Shown one piece after another: positions 33,958 through 43,280 of a stretch of 62,523 bases of DNA. The stretch is from Bryobacterales bacterium. GTDB lineage: Bacteria; Acidobacteriota; Terriglobia; Bryobacterales; UBA6623. The notes beneath the pieces are model-generated. The model made no database searches and was not told the DNA's origin. It saw only the letters and a list, made by a program, of their open reading frames with translations. The stretch spans positions 31,371 to 93,893 of the forward strand of contig JAPPMB010000171.1 in NCBI GenBank assembly GCA_028819255.1. The letters run 5' to 3'. Position 1 is the first letter of the stretch; every line of letters begins with the position of its first letter. Made by a program: the position numbers and the translations under genes.

Positions 33958-36885
33958 CTAGTCAATGAAGGCAAACTCGTTTGAACTGAGCATCGCATGG
34001 GCGAGCGAACCAAGCGCACGCCAGTTCGAGGTGAGCTCGCGGGGCGCAGGGTCGTCCTGCTCCCCAAGCTGGGCATACCATTCTCCGCGAAGCCTCGTCA
34101 AATCCCGCAGTGCCGCAGTGGTTTCGTCGCCGGTCGGTCGGCGGGCATAAAGCCGAAGGTACAGCTGCTCCACCCACTGCGCAGTGTCGTCCGGAAAGCG
34201 GTCCACCAAGCGGCCAGCCAAGTACTGTGCCACACTGCGCGCCAGCGTCCCGTTTTCCAGCTGAAGTGCCTGGGTGGCGACAGTGGAGCGACTGCGTTCA
34301 GTGCAGTTCGGACTCAGCTGTGGGAGATCGTGGGTGTCCATCAAGGTCACCGGAGTGGACCGGCGCCGCAGCGTGTAGACCGCCCGCCTCCACCCGCCCT
34401 GGGTCGTCTCGGCAACCGTCTCGCCGCCTGGCAGAACCTCGACCCCGGTAGGCGGACCGAACTGCGTACTGTCGAGCCGGTCCCCGGAGCGGAGGATGGA
34501 GTCGTAGAGAATCTCAGCCGGCATGCGCCGCAGCGGCATTCTCGAAAGGAGCACGTTCTGTGGATCCCTGGCGCGGGCGGAATCCGGAATCCGCGACGAC
34601 TGGCGGTACGTTCTCGAGGTCACGATCAGGCGGTGCAGGTGCTTCAGGCTCCAGCCCGAACGGACGAGTTCCGTGGCTAGCCAATCGAGGAGTCTCGGAT
34701 GCGAAGGCGGTGCGCCCGTCTTTCCGAAGTTCTCCGGCGTGGAGACGATTCCACGACCGAAATAGTTGAGCCAGATGCGGTTGACGATGACGCGCGATGT
34801 GAGTGGATGGTCGGTCTGGGTCAGCCAGCGCGCGAGGGCCGTTCGGTTGCCGCTCGTCTCTGCGGGTCGGGTGGAATGGACCGAGAGAGGCTCGATTGCC
34901 TTGTCGAACACTTCGGGAGAGCCGGGATACACCCGCTCGCCGACGGACTGGGGCTCGCCGCGGCGAAGCAGATATACAGCCGATGGCTCGCCTCCCATGT
35001 CGTAGGCTGCGCGAATCCGAGGCTTCGGGACGAGGGTCTTCTTCAGCGCGCCAACGGATTCCTGGAATCGCTTGGCCTCCTCACCGAACTCCGGGAACCG
35101 CTGCGTTAGCTCCCCATCTCGGATTTCGAGAATGTCGCGGAACTTCGCGGCAAGGTACTTCTGGATCTCGTCCCGCTCGCTGCGGGGTGTGTCGAGCACC
35201 CGCAGCAGGTCCTGGCTCACGGACTCCGGCAGCTCCGCCGCCAGGGCCTTGACGGCCTTCCGCCGGAATTCGTCCTTCCTGGCTGTCCACGCCGACTCCA
35301 ATCCCTCGATCTTGGCCTCGATCGGATCATTTTGGTCGGACGCCGTCCGGCGCTCTCCCTCAAGCGCCACATCGAGAAGGCGCTCTGTCGGATCCACCCA
35401 GTCGTAGGGATCGTAGGCTGTGTGAAGAACCGCGCTCAGCCGGTAGTAGTCGCGCTGCGGAATCGGGTCGTACTTGTGGTCATGGCAGCGTGCGCAGCCC
35501 ACCGTGAGGCCGAGCACCGAAGAGGAGAGGATCTCGAGTTGATCGGCCACAACGGTGAGCTTCTCGCCGAGCGAGGCATTTGCGAAGGAGTAGGTGGGAT
35601 CGGAAGCCATGCGCAGAAAGCCCGTGGCAGCAAGCCGATCCACAGTCTGCTGCGTGACTTCGTCCAGGTTCCTGTAGTCCCAAAGCTCGTCGCCGGCAAT
35701 CTGCTCGGTCAGGAATTCGTCATAGGGCTTGTCGCTGTTGAGCGCCCGCACGACATAGTCCCGGTACCGCCACGCGTGTTCGCGGATGCGGTCCTCATCA
35801 ATGATGCCCTCGGAGTCCGCGTACCCCGCAAGATCCAGCCAGACCTGAGCCCAGCGTTCGCCGTAGTGCTCGGAGTCCAGGAGGGTGTCGACCAGGTGCT
35901 CGTAGGCATCCGGCCTGCCGTCGTTCAGGAAGCGGGTGGCCTCATCCGGCGACGGAGGGAGTCCGATCAGGTCCAGGTAGACTCTTCGCAACAGTGTCTC
36001 GGGGCTGGCCTCGGGGGCGTAGCCAAGCCCCTCTTGCTGCAGGCGCGCCGCGATGAACGTGTCAATGGGGTTGAAGACTGAGCCCGCGTCGCTTACTTCA
36101 GGCAGAGCAGGCCGCTCCGGCGGCCGGAACGACCAGAAGGAGCGGTCCTCGTCCGACACGAGGCTGCCATGCTCGGCTTGACTCTGCGGGTCCGGCCTGG
36201 CACCGCCCGCGATCCAGGCCTTCAGCGTCTCGACCTCCTTGCTGCCCGGAGGCCTCACATTGAACTCCATCAGCATGTGCGGCGGCGGCATTTCGCCTGC
36301 GAGCACACGCTGCAGGGCCAGGCTTCCGTCGGGGTCCCCTGGAATCACCGCAGGCCCTGACTCGCCGCCACGCAGTCGGCTGGCCCTGGTTCTCAGGTCC
36401 AGCCCTGCCTCCTTCCGCCGCTTGCCGTGACACGTCACGCACCGCATCTGGAAGATCGGCAATACATTGCGCTCAGTAACGGCGCGGGCCGCATTTGATG
36501 CAAAGAGGCCCTCGTCGATCCAGTGTCGGATCACCTCGATCTCGCTCGGAGCGAGCCTCTCTCCCCCCATCGGCATCGAACCCGATACGAGCTTGGCCAC
36601 GAGCAGGCTGCCCGCAGAGTCACCTGCAATCACCGCCGGTCCAGACGTGCCGCCTCGCAATGCGGCCTCCCGGCTGCGGAGGTCGAGGTCCCCCTGCGTG
36701 GCCGCATCGCCGTGGCAGGCGGTGCAGTGCTGCTGGAATACGGGCAGTACCTGCGACTCGAATTGCGGTACGGCGGCTCCCTGCAGCCATGCTGCGCCGA
36801 CAACTGCACAGGTGCTCCAAGCCTTGGCGAGGACACGGCTGTAGCGAGCGGGCTGGCCAGCCCGCCGTGGAAATGTCTGACCCAC
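33958..36885 (-). CDS. PSD1 protein with two cytochrome modules (PSCyt1, DUF1549, DUF1553), copy B
   Basis: A 975-residue exported protein. Two successive PSCyt1 modules each carry a heme site (C54-T-A-C57-H58 and C149-V-T-C152-H153), each followed by a beta-strand pattern LDLRSREAALRGGTSGPAVI-like. Copy A has only one such module. DUF1549 (NPIDTFIAARLQQEGLGY, VWLDLAGYADSEGIIDED, CARCHDHKYDPI) and DUF1553 (ARWLTQTDHPLTSRVIVNR, QALQLENGTLARSVAQYL) follow. The start MGQTFPRRAG at 36885 leaves a very short leader below the predicted promoter, so the first residues are less certain. Partner DUF1501 follows after 13 bp. Confidence 0.92.
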   Translation of the reverse strand: MGQTFPRRAGQPARYSRVLAKAWSTCAVVGAAWLQGAAVPQFESQVLPVFQQHCTACHGDAATQGDLDLRSREAALRGGTSGPAVIAGDSAGSLLVAKLVSGSMPMGGERLAPSEIEVIRHWIDEGLFASNAARAVTERNVLPIFQMRCVTCHGKRRKEAGLDLRTRASRLRGGESGPAVIPGDPDGSLALQRVLAGEMPPPHMLMEFNVRPPGSKEVETLKAWIAGGARPDPQSQAEHGSLVSDEDRSFWSFRPPERPALPEVSDAGSVFNPIDTFIAARLQQEGLGYAPEASPETLLRRVYLDLIGLPPSPDEATRFLNDGRPDAYEHLVDTLLDSEHYGERWAQVWLDLAGYADSEGIIDEDRIREHAWRYRDYVVRALNSDKPYDEFLTEQIAGDELWDYRNLDEVTQQTVDRLAATGFLRMASDPTYSFANASLGEKLTVVADQLEILSSSVLGLTVGCARCHDHKYDPIPQRDYYRLSAVLHTAYDPYDWVDPTERLLDVALEGERRTASDQNDPIEAKIEGLESAWTARKDEFRRKAVKALAAELPESVSQDLLRVLDTPRSERDEIQKYLAAKFRDILEIRDGELTQRFPEFGEEAKRFQESVGALKKTLVPKPRIRAAYDMGGEPSAVYLLRRGEPQSVGERVYPGSPEVFDKAIEPLSVHSTRPAETSGNRTALARWLTQTDHPLTSRVIVNRIWLNYFGRGIVSTPENFGKTGAPPSHPRLLDWLATELVRSGWSLKHLHRLIVTSRTYRQSSRIPDSARARDPQNVLLSRMPLRRMPAEILYDSILRSGDRLDSTQFGPPTGVEVLPGGETVAETTQGGWRRAVYTLRRRSTPVTLMDTHDLPQLSPNCTERSRSTVATQALQLENGTLARSVAQYLAGRLVDRFPDDTAQWVEQLYLRLYARRPTGDETTAALRDLTRLRGEWYAQLGEQDDPAPRELTSNWRALGSLAHAMLSSNEFAFID

Positions 36886-36896
36886 TCTGGCCGTAG

Positions 36897-36925
36897 TATA
36901 TAGAAGATATACTCGGGCTTGTCAC
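36897..36925 (-). promoter_or_regulatory. Promoter-like site for the PSD1-DUF1501 copy B pair
   Basis: Minus-strand GTGACA (36925-36920) and TATATA (36902-36897) are separated by 17 bp, 12 bp above the predicted ATG, which would give a nearly leaderless transcript. Confidence 0.45.
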
Positions 36926-37179
36926 ACCCTTCCACCGCTGACACAGCGCTGACCACCAAGACTGCAATATCCGCTTCCTGAGTTCCCGAGTGTCGTCCGA
37001 GTGCGGTAGCGGCATCGCGAAGACCGGATTCTGTGGACTCTGTTCCCCAGTGGAAACCGTCGGTTGATCCGGGGTTCGGTCCTCGACCTGCTGCCTGTGG
37101 CGGGCGGCCCAGTGATCTTGGCGGGGAATGCCGATCTGCTTGTTTTCCTTGACCACAGCGCTCTGCCTAGGAGAGTGCC

Positions 37180-37690
37180 AGGCCACCTCCGGGCCGATTC
37201 CTGCGATAGCGGGAACGGCTTCTACGAGCGAGGAGTACAGGTCGGCAGCGTGCCGGTCACCGCGTCCGTGCCCTGCACTTGTCAAGGCAAGTTCCGCCCC
37301 GCCGTCCTGCCCGGGGGCCCTACCAGCGCGGCTACCCGGCGCAGAGTGGGAGAGTTGCTGCTCGGCATTTTGGGCTGCTCACGCTCCATCGAGGGGGTCA
37401 GCCGCTCCCTTCGCAGCATGGGGATTGCCGTGCCCGAGGCCGTCCTGCAGAACACCGTCGACATCGTCTTCCGGGAACTGGAGCTGCTCAACTTTGGCCC
37501 CCCCGAACCCGCCCTGGCGGTCTTCTGCATGGACGCCAAGCAGATCGAGGTCCGGACGGGCAAGCGCGTGGCCAAGGCTGCCACCTACACCTGTGTGGGC
37601 ATCGATCTGGAGGGCAGCAAGCGGGTCCTGACCTGTCTCAGCGACTTGTGGCGGCAGTGCCGGGACCCGGTGCCTCATCTTCGAGGAGCT
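37180..37690 (+). pseudogene. IS256/Mutator-like transposase relic 1
   Basis: Plus-strand frames give GNGFYERGVQVGSVPVTASV, then QGKFRPAVLPGG, RRVGELLLGILGCSRSIEGV, SRSLRSMGIAVPEAVLQNTV and AVFCMDAKQIEVRTGKRVAK. These are successive N-terminal and catalytic-region patterns of IS256-type transposases (VGSVPV...VPRTR..GKFRPALLP). The C-terminal half is missing and the sequence changes frame around 37270 and after 37650. It abuts the right side of the island. Confidence 0.65.
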
Positions 37691-37832
37691 GCGCTGCCTG
37701 GCCACGAGAGTCTTCTTCGCGGACTGGCGCGCTCTGCAGCGTCCCTGCCCTCGCCACCAGACCCCAGTTCCGCTGCCCCCTGTACTTCCGCGACAAGAAA
37801 CATACACGACTTTCTTGACAAGTACCGCGATT

Positions 37833-37979
37833 GTGGACGCCGTGCGTTCCGTAGTCAGCGAGCAAGTGGCTACGAAAGCGGACCTCCGCGAATTGGAGCG
37901 GCTTCTACTAATTCGACTTGGCGCACTGCTGTTCGCCGGCCTCGGCTTGCTGTTCGCCGCGCTCAAGCTCACAGCATAG
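37833..37979 (+). pseudogene. C-terminal fragment of a small coiled-coil/TM protein (DUF1640-like)
   Basis: The 48-residue frame VDAVRSVVSEQVATKADLRE then LERLLLIRLGALLFAGLGLL is the usual end of small proteins with an ATK-x-DL coiled coil and one membrane helix. The expected N-terminal part is absent upstream. It may be a short gene starting at GTG 37833 or a fragment; I favour a fragment. Confidence 0.45.
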
Positions 37980-38105
37980 GCCCGGCCAGTGGCCGCCGCT
38001 GGATGGTCGGGCGGTTGTGGTTCTTGTTATCCATTTCAACCTCCTGCTAGCAGATCCCTCCGCGGCCGCTACCGGCCCTGCCGACTCCAGTACTCTGGTC
38101 ACGGC

Positions 38106-39037
38106 TCCATGACCCGGCGAGACTTCCTGTCCCTTGCTCCAGCGGCCGCCCTGCAGCGGCGTCCGACGAACGTCGTGTTCTTCATGACGGACGACCACGG
38201 CGCATGGGCGCTTGGATCCGGCGGCTGCACGGAGATGCACACGCCAAGTCTCGACCGGCTGTCGGCAGAGGGGACGCGGTTCCGCAGGGCGTACGCCTGC
38301 ACACCGGTCTGCTCCCCGTCGAGAGCGACCTACTACACGGGCAAGCTTCCCTCTCATCACGGGGTGCAGGACTTTCTTCTCGCCGACGACAGCTATGGCC
38401 CGGAGAGCCGGCCGTTCCTCGACGGGCAGGTCACGTTCGCGGATGTGCTCAAGGCGAACGGCTACACCTGCGGCCTCGTCGGAAAGTGGCACCTGGGCGA
38501 GGACGACAAGACCCAAGCGGGTTTCGACTACTGGCACACGGCGGGGAGAGGAGGCGGCACCTACCTCAACGCCGAATTCTTCGTCAACGACCGGACGGTG
38601 CGGGACACTGGCTACAAGACGGACTTCGTCGGCGACGGTGCGATCGACTTCCTCGACAGGCATCACGGAGGGCCGTTCTGCCTGGTCGTTCCGTTCTTCG
38701 CACCCCACAGCCCGTACGACTATCAGCCCGAGCGGTACAGGCGGCACTACGAGGTTTCGGACTTCTCCTGCTTCCCGCGCACGGATCCACATCCGCAGGG
38801 GCGCGGCCGGTTCCGCGAGCACTTCGGGAACGAGGAGTCGTATCGCAGCTACTCCGCTCTCGTCACGGGAATGGACGCGAACGTCGGGCGCGTGCTGGAG
38901 AGGCTCGGCGAACTGGGTGTCCGCGAGAACACGCTCGTCGTCTTCTCCGCGGACCAGGGCTTCAACTGTGGTCACCATGGAGTCTGGGGCAAGGGCAACG
39001 GGACCATTCCGTTCAACATGTACGAGGAGTCGATTCG
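38106..39037 (+). repeat. 932-bp perfect direct repeat, copy 2
   Basis: Identical to 8330-9261 by base-by-base reading. The surrounding homology is older and diverged: about 36 bp of upstream similarity, and downstream similarity through the sulfatase 3' end and the higA region to about 39919. Confidence 0.9.
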
Positions 39038-39509
39038 GGTTCCGCTCATCTGGAACCATCCCGGCGTGATTCCAGCCGGCACCGAGGTTCCCGCAATGGT
39101 GTCCTCCTACGACTTCTTCCCGACTCTGCTGGACTACCTCGGAATGGCGGCGGAAGCGGACCCGCAACGAATCGGCCGGAGCTACGCCGGACTCGTGCGG
39201 GGTGACTGCTTCGAATGGCGGAACGAAGTGTTCTTCGAATACGGATACACGCGTGCCGTCCGGACCGAGCACCTAAAGTACGTCGAGCGCTCCGACGGCT
39301 GGCAGAACGAACTGTTCGATCTCGAGGAAGATCCCGGGGAACGGATCAATCGAGTTGGCAAGCCCGAGTACAGGGAGATGCGGCTGGCCCTGCGGGAGCG
39401 GCTCCGCGCATTCTTCGACGGCGCGGGCGCACCCGCCCTTGACGACTGGCGGTCGACAACCCGCCAGCGGATCCCCACGGACACGGGCTATTACCGCTGG
39501 CAGCCGTGA
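38109..39509 (+). CDS. Sulfatase, copy 2
   Basis: Same length (466 residues) and start (MTRRDFLSLAPAAA) as the sulfatase at 8333; the open frame runs 40 residues upstream but the paralogue fixes the ATG at 38109. The catalytic C68-S-P-S-R72 and metal-binding Asp28-Asp29 are present. The first 309 residues are encoded identically in the two copies. The rest differs at about a dozen residues (for example GMAAEADPQRIG versus GIEAEADPQRVG, and GDCFEWRNE versus GDRFEWPNE). Substitutions are conservative and the frame is intact, so both copies are probably functional. Confidence 0.93.
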   Translation: MTRRDFLSLAPAAALQRRPTNVVFFMTDDHGAWALGSGGCTEMHTPSLDRLSAEGTRFRRAYACTPVCSPSRATYYTGKLPSHHGVQDFLLADDSYGPESRPFLDGQVTFADVLKANGYTCGLVGKWHLGEDDKTQAGFDYWHTAGRGGGTYLNAEFFVNDRTVRDTGYKTDFVGDGAIDFLDRHHGGPFCLVVPFFAPHSPYDYQPERYRRHYEVSDFSCFPRTDPHPQGRGRFREHFGNEESYRSYSALVTGMDANVGRVLERLGELGVRENTLVVFSADQGFNCGHHGVWGKGNGTIPFNMYEESIRVPLIWNHPGVIPAGTEVPAMVSSYDFFPTLLDYLGMAAEADPQRIGRSYAGLVRGDCFEWRNEVFFEYGYTRAVRTEHLKYVERSDGWQNELFDLEEDPGERINRVGKPEYREMRLALRERLRAFFDGAGAPALDDWRSTTRQRIPTDTGYYRWQP

Positions 39510-39570
39510 CCGGCGTGTTCGGCGACACCTGCCGTATGCAGGGAAGGCGTGGCGTCCGCCTGCGTTCTGT

Positions 39571-39919
39571 TCAATCAGCTCCTCATGCCGCCGCGGACAC
39601 ATCCACGGTCCCAGCTTCGGAGTCCGCCGGCCATTGGCCGATGCAGTTCCTTTCCCGCGCCGACTCTTAGTCGGCTTGTAGCCGCAACCACAGGTCCGCC
39701 GGCTCCCGTCCGGCGGCCTCCAGCTTCAGAGCCATGCCAGCCGAGACGCCCGCCCGTCCGCTGAGAACCCTCGACAGCGCCGCCGCACCTACTCTCAAGC
39801 CTTCGTGGACACCCTCCACCGCCTCCAGGCAGCCGTGGCAAGGTGGCGTCCTCCAAGGGTTGCAGCGGGTGCCGCCACAGCCGCGCGTCGTGGCTCACCC
39901 TGCATTCGTTCTCGCTCAT
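39571..39919 (-). pseudogene. Decayed higA copy beside sulfatase copy 2
   Basis: From the ATG at 39919 the frame begins MSENECRVSHDARLWRHP, matching MSENEHRVSCDAWMRRHP of the intact higA at 9795-10166. It then leaves the HigA frame (LPRLPGGGGGCPRRLE), and about 20 bases around 39780 are missing relative to copy 1. The remaining sequence still reads as HigA in another frame. No toxin-like sequence follows upstream (39920-40299). Confidence 0.75.
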
Positions 39920-40299
39920 GCCATTCTTCCAATTTGTAGCCGGGGCGGTCGGCCGCAGACTCGTGACGGGCCTCGACTGCTCCGATCCATGGGCCCTAGC
40001 CCGCTGCAGCGCCTCCGGCAGCATCCCCGCGTCCAGTGACGAGCGTGGGCGCTCATGGATGTAGGCGCCATCGTCGTTCCTGCTTGCCCCTCGTCCCAAG
40101 CACACGCCATGGCTAGTCGCGGGCCTCGGCGAGCAAGACCAGTCAAGTGCTCTTGAGTCCGAAGTCCCGGTGGCGACCCCGAATGACAAGGTGCCGTCTC
40201 CTGCCGACTGGCCGTCTACAACCCCCCCAGTGGCCTCCCACGCGTGCCGATAGGGGCTGCCGACGACGACACGCGTGACCGGCGGGTCCCTACCACGGC
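39920..40299. other. Intergenic stretch with no supported gene
   Basis: I see no reading frame with convincing protein features here. Homology to the copy 1 block stops at the higA start codon, so the toxin region was not duplicated or has been lost. Confidence 0.4.
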
Positions 40300-40305
40300 T
40301 ATAAT
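40300..40305 (+). promoter_or_regulatory. Consensus -10 for the DUF3500 gene
   Basis: TATAAT lies 60 bp before the ATG at 40365. A partial -35 (TGACCG, 40276-40281) is 18 bp upstream. Confidence 0.4.
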
Positions 40306-40364
40306 GACCGCGCCGGAGGCGGCGGAACCCACCTAGGCCTGTCGTCGCCCTGAAGGAGTTTTCC

Positions 40365-41453
40365 ATGCATCGTGCCCACACCTGTCGCGCTGTCCTGCTC
40401 ACCCTCACTCTGGTTCTCGGAGCCGTGGCGTATCACGCCACGACCGAAGACCTGATGGTGAGTTCGGCGAAGGCCTGGCTGGCGTCCCTGAACAGCAACC
40501 AGATCACCTCGGCCCAGTACAAGCTGGACAACCCGGACTACGAGACCTGGCACTTCGTGCCCGACAACAACTTCATCACCGCTCGCGGGTACGGCCGCAA
40601 CGGCGTCACATACCGGGACATGAACGCCGAACAGCGGTCGCTGGCGGACGCGCTGCTCTCGGCGTCTCTCTCGAGAGCGGGATTCGTCACCGTGAAGACG
40701 ATCATGAGCCTTGAGGAGGTCTTGAGGATCCAGGAGAAGGACACGGTCGGCCGCCGGGACGTGGACCTCTACCACTTCAGCGTTTTCGGGAAGCCTGCGA
40801 TGCAGGGTGACTGGGCGTGGAGACTGGAAGGCCACCACGTTTCGCTGCACTTCCTGATGCGCGAAGGCAAGCTGGCTTCCACGTCACCGACGTTCCTCGG
40901 AGCGAACCCCCACGAGGTGCGCGAAGGACCGCGCAAGGGCGTCCGTCCTCTGGGGGCGCGGGAGGACACTGCGCGCAAGCTGATGAAGTCACTGGAGGGC
41001 GAGTTGCGCGAGAAGGCCCTTGTCGAGGAGAAGGCCTATCGGGACATCCTCACGTCGGCCGACACGCGCGCCAAGCTGGAGGGACAGCCTCACGGCCTCG
41101 CAGCCTCCGACCTCAGTGAAGACCAGTACGCAATGCTGCTGGCGGCCGCCGACAGCTACGCGATGTCGGTTCCCGGCGAGCAGGCGGAGAGGCGCAGGAA
41201 AATGGTGCGCGGCACGCCGAGAGACAAGCTGTTCTTCGCTTGGGCGGGATCGGTTGAGCCCGGGGGCGGAGACTACTACCGCATCCAGTCCCCCGAATTC
41301 CTCATCGAATACGACAACACGCAGAACCGCAACAACCACAGCCACACGGTCTGGCGCGAGTTCGAGGGCGATTTCGGACGCGACGTGCTCGCTGTGCACT
41401 ACCGGCTTGACGGCCACGGTCTGGGCGTGGGAGAGCCACTGGAGGCGGATTAG
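40365..41453 (+). CDS. DUF3500 family secreted protein
   Basis: A 362-residue protein starting 7 nt below GAAGGAG. A signal peptide (RAVLLTLTLVLGAVAYHA) precedes the DUF3500 body. Landmarks are NSNQITSAQYKLDNPDYETW, HFVPDNN, the W-rich WRLEGHHVSLHFLM and the conserved end SPEFLIEYDNTQNRNNHSHT followed by WREFEGDFG. DUF3500 is widespread in Acidobacteriota and Planctomycetota. It has no established function, though the conserved His/Asn/Asp residues could support an enzyme. Confidence 0.88.
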   Translation: MHRAHTCRAVLLTLTLVLGAVAYHATTEDLMVSSAKAWLASLNSNQITSAQYKLDNPDYETWHFVPDNNFITARGYGRNGVTYRDMNAEQRSLADALLSASLSRAGFVTVKTIMSLEEVLRIQEKDTVGRRDVDLYHFSVFGKPAMQGDWAWRLEGHHVSLHFLMREGKLASTSPTFLGANPHEVREGPRKGVRPLGAREDTARKLMKSLEGELREKALVEEKAYRDILTSADTRAKLEGQPHGLAASDLSEDQYAMLLAAADSYAMSVPGEQAERRRKMVRGTPRDKLFFAWAGSVEPGGGDYYRIQSPEFLIEYDNTQNRNNHSHTVWREFEGDFGRDVLAVHYRLDGHGLGVGEPLEAD

Positions 41454-41975
41454 GCCCGCTAGGAAGGCCCCCGTAGCGGGCAATCGATCCGATTGGTCAT
41501 CTCAGCGATGCGGAAGCATTTCAGAGAGTGATCGTCTGGATCGTCGATCCGCGTGGCCGCGTCACCGCCGGGCCCATGGCTCAGGGGAAATGGAGCGGAT
41601 CGGATCCGCGAAACTTTCGGCCAAGCGTAGTCCGGGCCTCGGTGCGCAAGAATGCCACCGAAAGCAGAGACTCCAACCCGCGAATTCCCATGAATTTGGA
41701 CGAGACTCGACCGAGAGCTCCGTACGGTTGACGTATCGAAGCCACAACCGCGTTGCGAGGCCCGAAGCATGGGGAAAGGTGGCGAGGTAGGGCTCCGCCC
41801 CGGCTACTCTGACGGGCGCTGCTCCGGTAGCCCCGCCGACGCCTGGGCAAAGTCACGGGCACCTGCCATTTGGCCCGGAGCGGCCTATCTCGGGGAGTGG
41901 CGCATAGCGGACCCATCGCTTGCGAACTTGTGCGAATCGGCAACCTGCGTCTGGGCTCGCTAGGATGGTAAGTCT
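41454..41975. other. Gene-free 522-bp stretch before metY
   Basis: No convincing reading frame. I looked for a SAM riboswitch-like leader before this methionine gene and could not recognise one. Several short frames on both strands have no family pattern. Confidence 0.4.
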
Positions 41976-43271
41976 ATGCCTGACCAACCCGAACGCCAGA
42001 TGGGCTTCCACACGCGGTCCCTCCATGCGGGCCAGCGTCCCGACCCGGCCACGAACGCCAGGGCGGTTCCCATCTACCAGACCACCTCGTATGTTTTCAA
42101 CGACACCGACCACGCGGCCTCCCTGTTCGCCCTGCAGGAGTTCGGCAACATCTACACGCGCATCATGAACCCCACCACGGGGGTCTTCGAGGAGCGCATG
42201 GCCGACCTCGAGGGGGGCATCGGCGCCTTGGCGACCGCCAGCGGCCAGGCCGCCCAGCTCCTCGCCATCTCGAGCCTCTGCCAGAGCGGCGACGAGATCG
42301 TCTCCTCCGCCACGCTGTACGGCGGGACCTACACGCAGTTCGACACGACCTTCCGGCGCTTCGGCTACAACACGATCTTCGTCGATCCCGACGACCTCGA
42401 CAACTTCCGCAACGCGATCACCGACAAGACTAGGGTGCTCTACGTCGAGACGGTCGCGAATCCCAAGATGAACGTAGTCGACATCGAGGGAGTCGCCAAG
42501 GTCGCCCACGAGGCCGGCATCCCGCTGATGATCGACAACACGTTCGCCACGCCGTACCTGTGCCGCCCGATCGAGTTCGGAGCCGACATCGTGGTGCATT
42601 CCACCACGAAGTTCATCGGCGGCCACGGCACCTCCATCGGCGGAGTGGTCGTGGATTCCGGAAAGTTCGACTGGGCGAACGGAAAGTTCCCGATGCTCAC
42701 CGAGCCCAGCCCCGGCTACCACGGCATGGTGTTCGCCGAGACCTTCGGCGCACTGGCCTACATCCTCAAGTGCCGCGTCGAGGGCCTGCGGGACCTCGGC
42801 CCGTGCATGTCCCCGCAGAACGCCTTCCTCTTCCTCCAGGGGCTGGAGACCCTCGGCCCCCGCATGGACCGGCATTGCGCCAACTCCCTGGCCATCGCCG
42901 AGCATCTCACCGGACACGACCTGGTCACGTGGGTCAACCACGCCGACCTGCCGTCGAGCCCCTATCACGCCATGGCGAAGAAATACCTGCCCAAGGGACA
43001 GGGTGCGGTCTTCACCTTCGGGATCAAGGGCGGCCGCGAAGCGGGTCGCAAGTTCATCGACGCCCTGCAGATCTTCTCCCATCTCGCCAACGTCGGCGAC
43101 GCCAAGAGCCTCGTCATCCACCCGGCAACCACCACACACCAGCAGCTGAGCGAGGCCGACCACGCAGCCGCCGGCATCACGAACGACATGGTTCGCCTCT
43201 CCGTGGGCATCGAGGACGTCGAAGACCTGATCTGGGATCTCGACCAGGCTCTGGCCGCGTCCCAAGCCTGA
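41976..43271 (+). CDS. metY: O-acetylhomoserine sulfhydrylase (aminocarboxypropyltransferase)
   Basis: A 431-residue PLP enzyme of the Cys/Met metabolism family that makes homocysteine from O-acetylhomoserine and sulfide. It opens with GFHTRSLHAGQRPDPATNAR. PLP-binding features are NIYTRIMNPTT, MIDNTFATPYLCRP and the Schiff-base Lys212 in VHSTTKFIGGHG. The length and the insert around MSPQNAFLFLQGLETLGPRM favour MetY over MetB/MetC. AGGATGG lies 6 nt before the ATG. A strong hairpin follows the stop. Confidence 0.93.
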   Translation: MPDQPERQMGFHTRSLHAGQRPDPATNARAVPIYQTTSYVFNDTDHAASLFALQEFGNIYTRIMNPTTGVFEERMADLEGGIGALATASGQAAQLLAISSLCQSGDEIVSSATLYGGTYTQFDTTFRRFGYNTIFVDPDDLDNFRNAITDKTRVLYVETVANPKMNVVDIEGVAKVAHEAGIPLMIDNTFATPYLCRPIEFGADIVVHSTTKFIGGHGTSIGGVVVDSGKFDWANGKFPMLTEPSPGYHGMVFAETFGALAYILKCRVEGLRDLGPCMSPQNAFLFLQGLETLGPRMDRHCANSLAIAEHLTGHDLVTWVNHADLPSSPYHAMAKKYLPKGQGAVFTFGIKGGREAGRKFIDALQIFSHLANVGDAKSLVIHPATTTHQQLSEADHAAAGITNDMVRLSVGIEDVEDLIWDLDQALAASQA

Positions 43272-43280
43272 CCGCCCTTC

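Noticed and set aside
41454..41975. SAM riboswitch before metY
   Set aside because: I could not recognise the conserved core of any SAM riboswitch class or a terminator/antiterminator pair in this leader.
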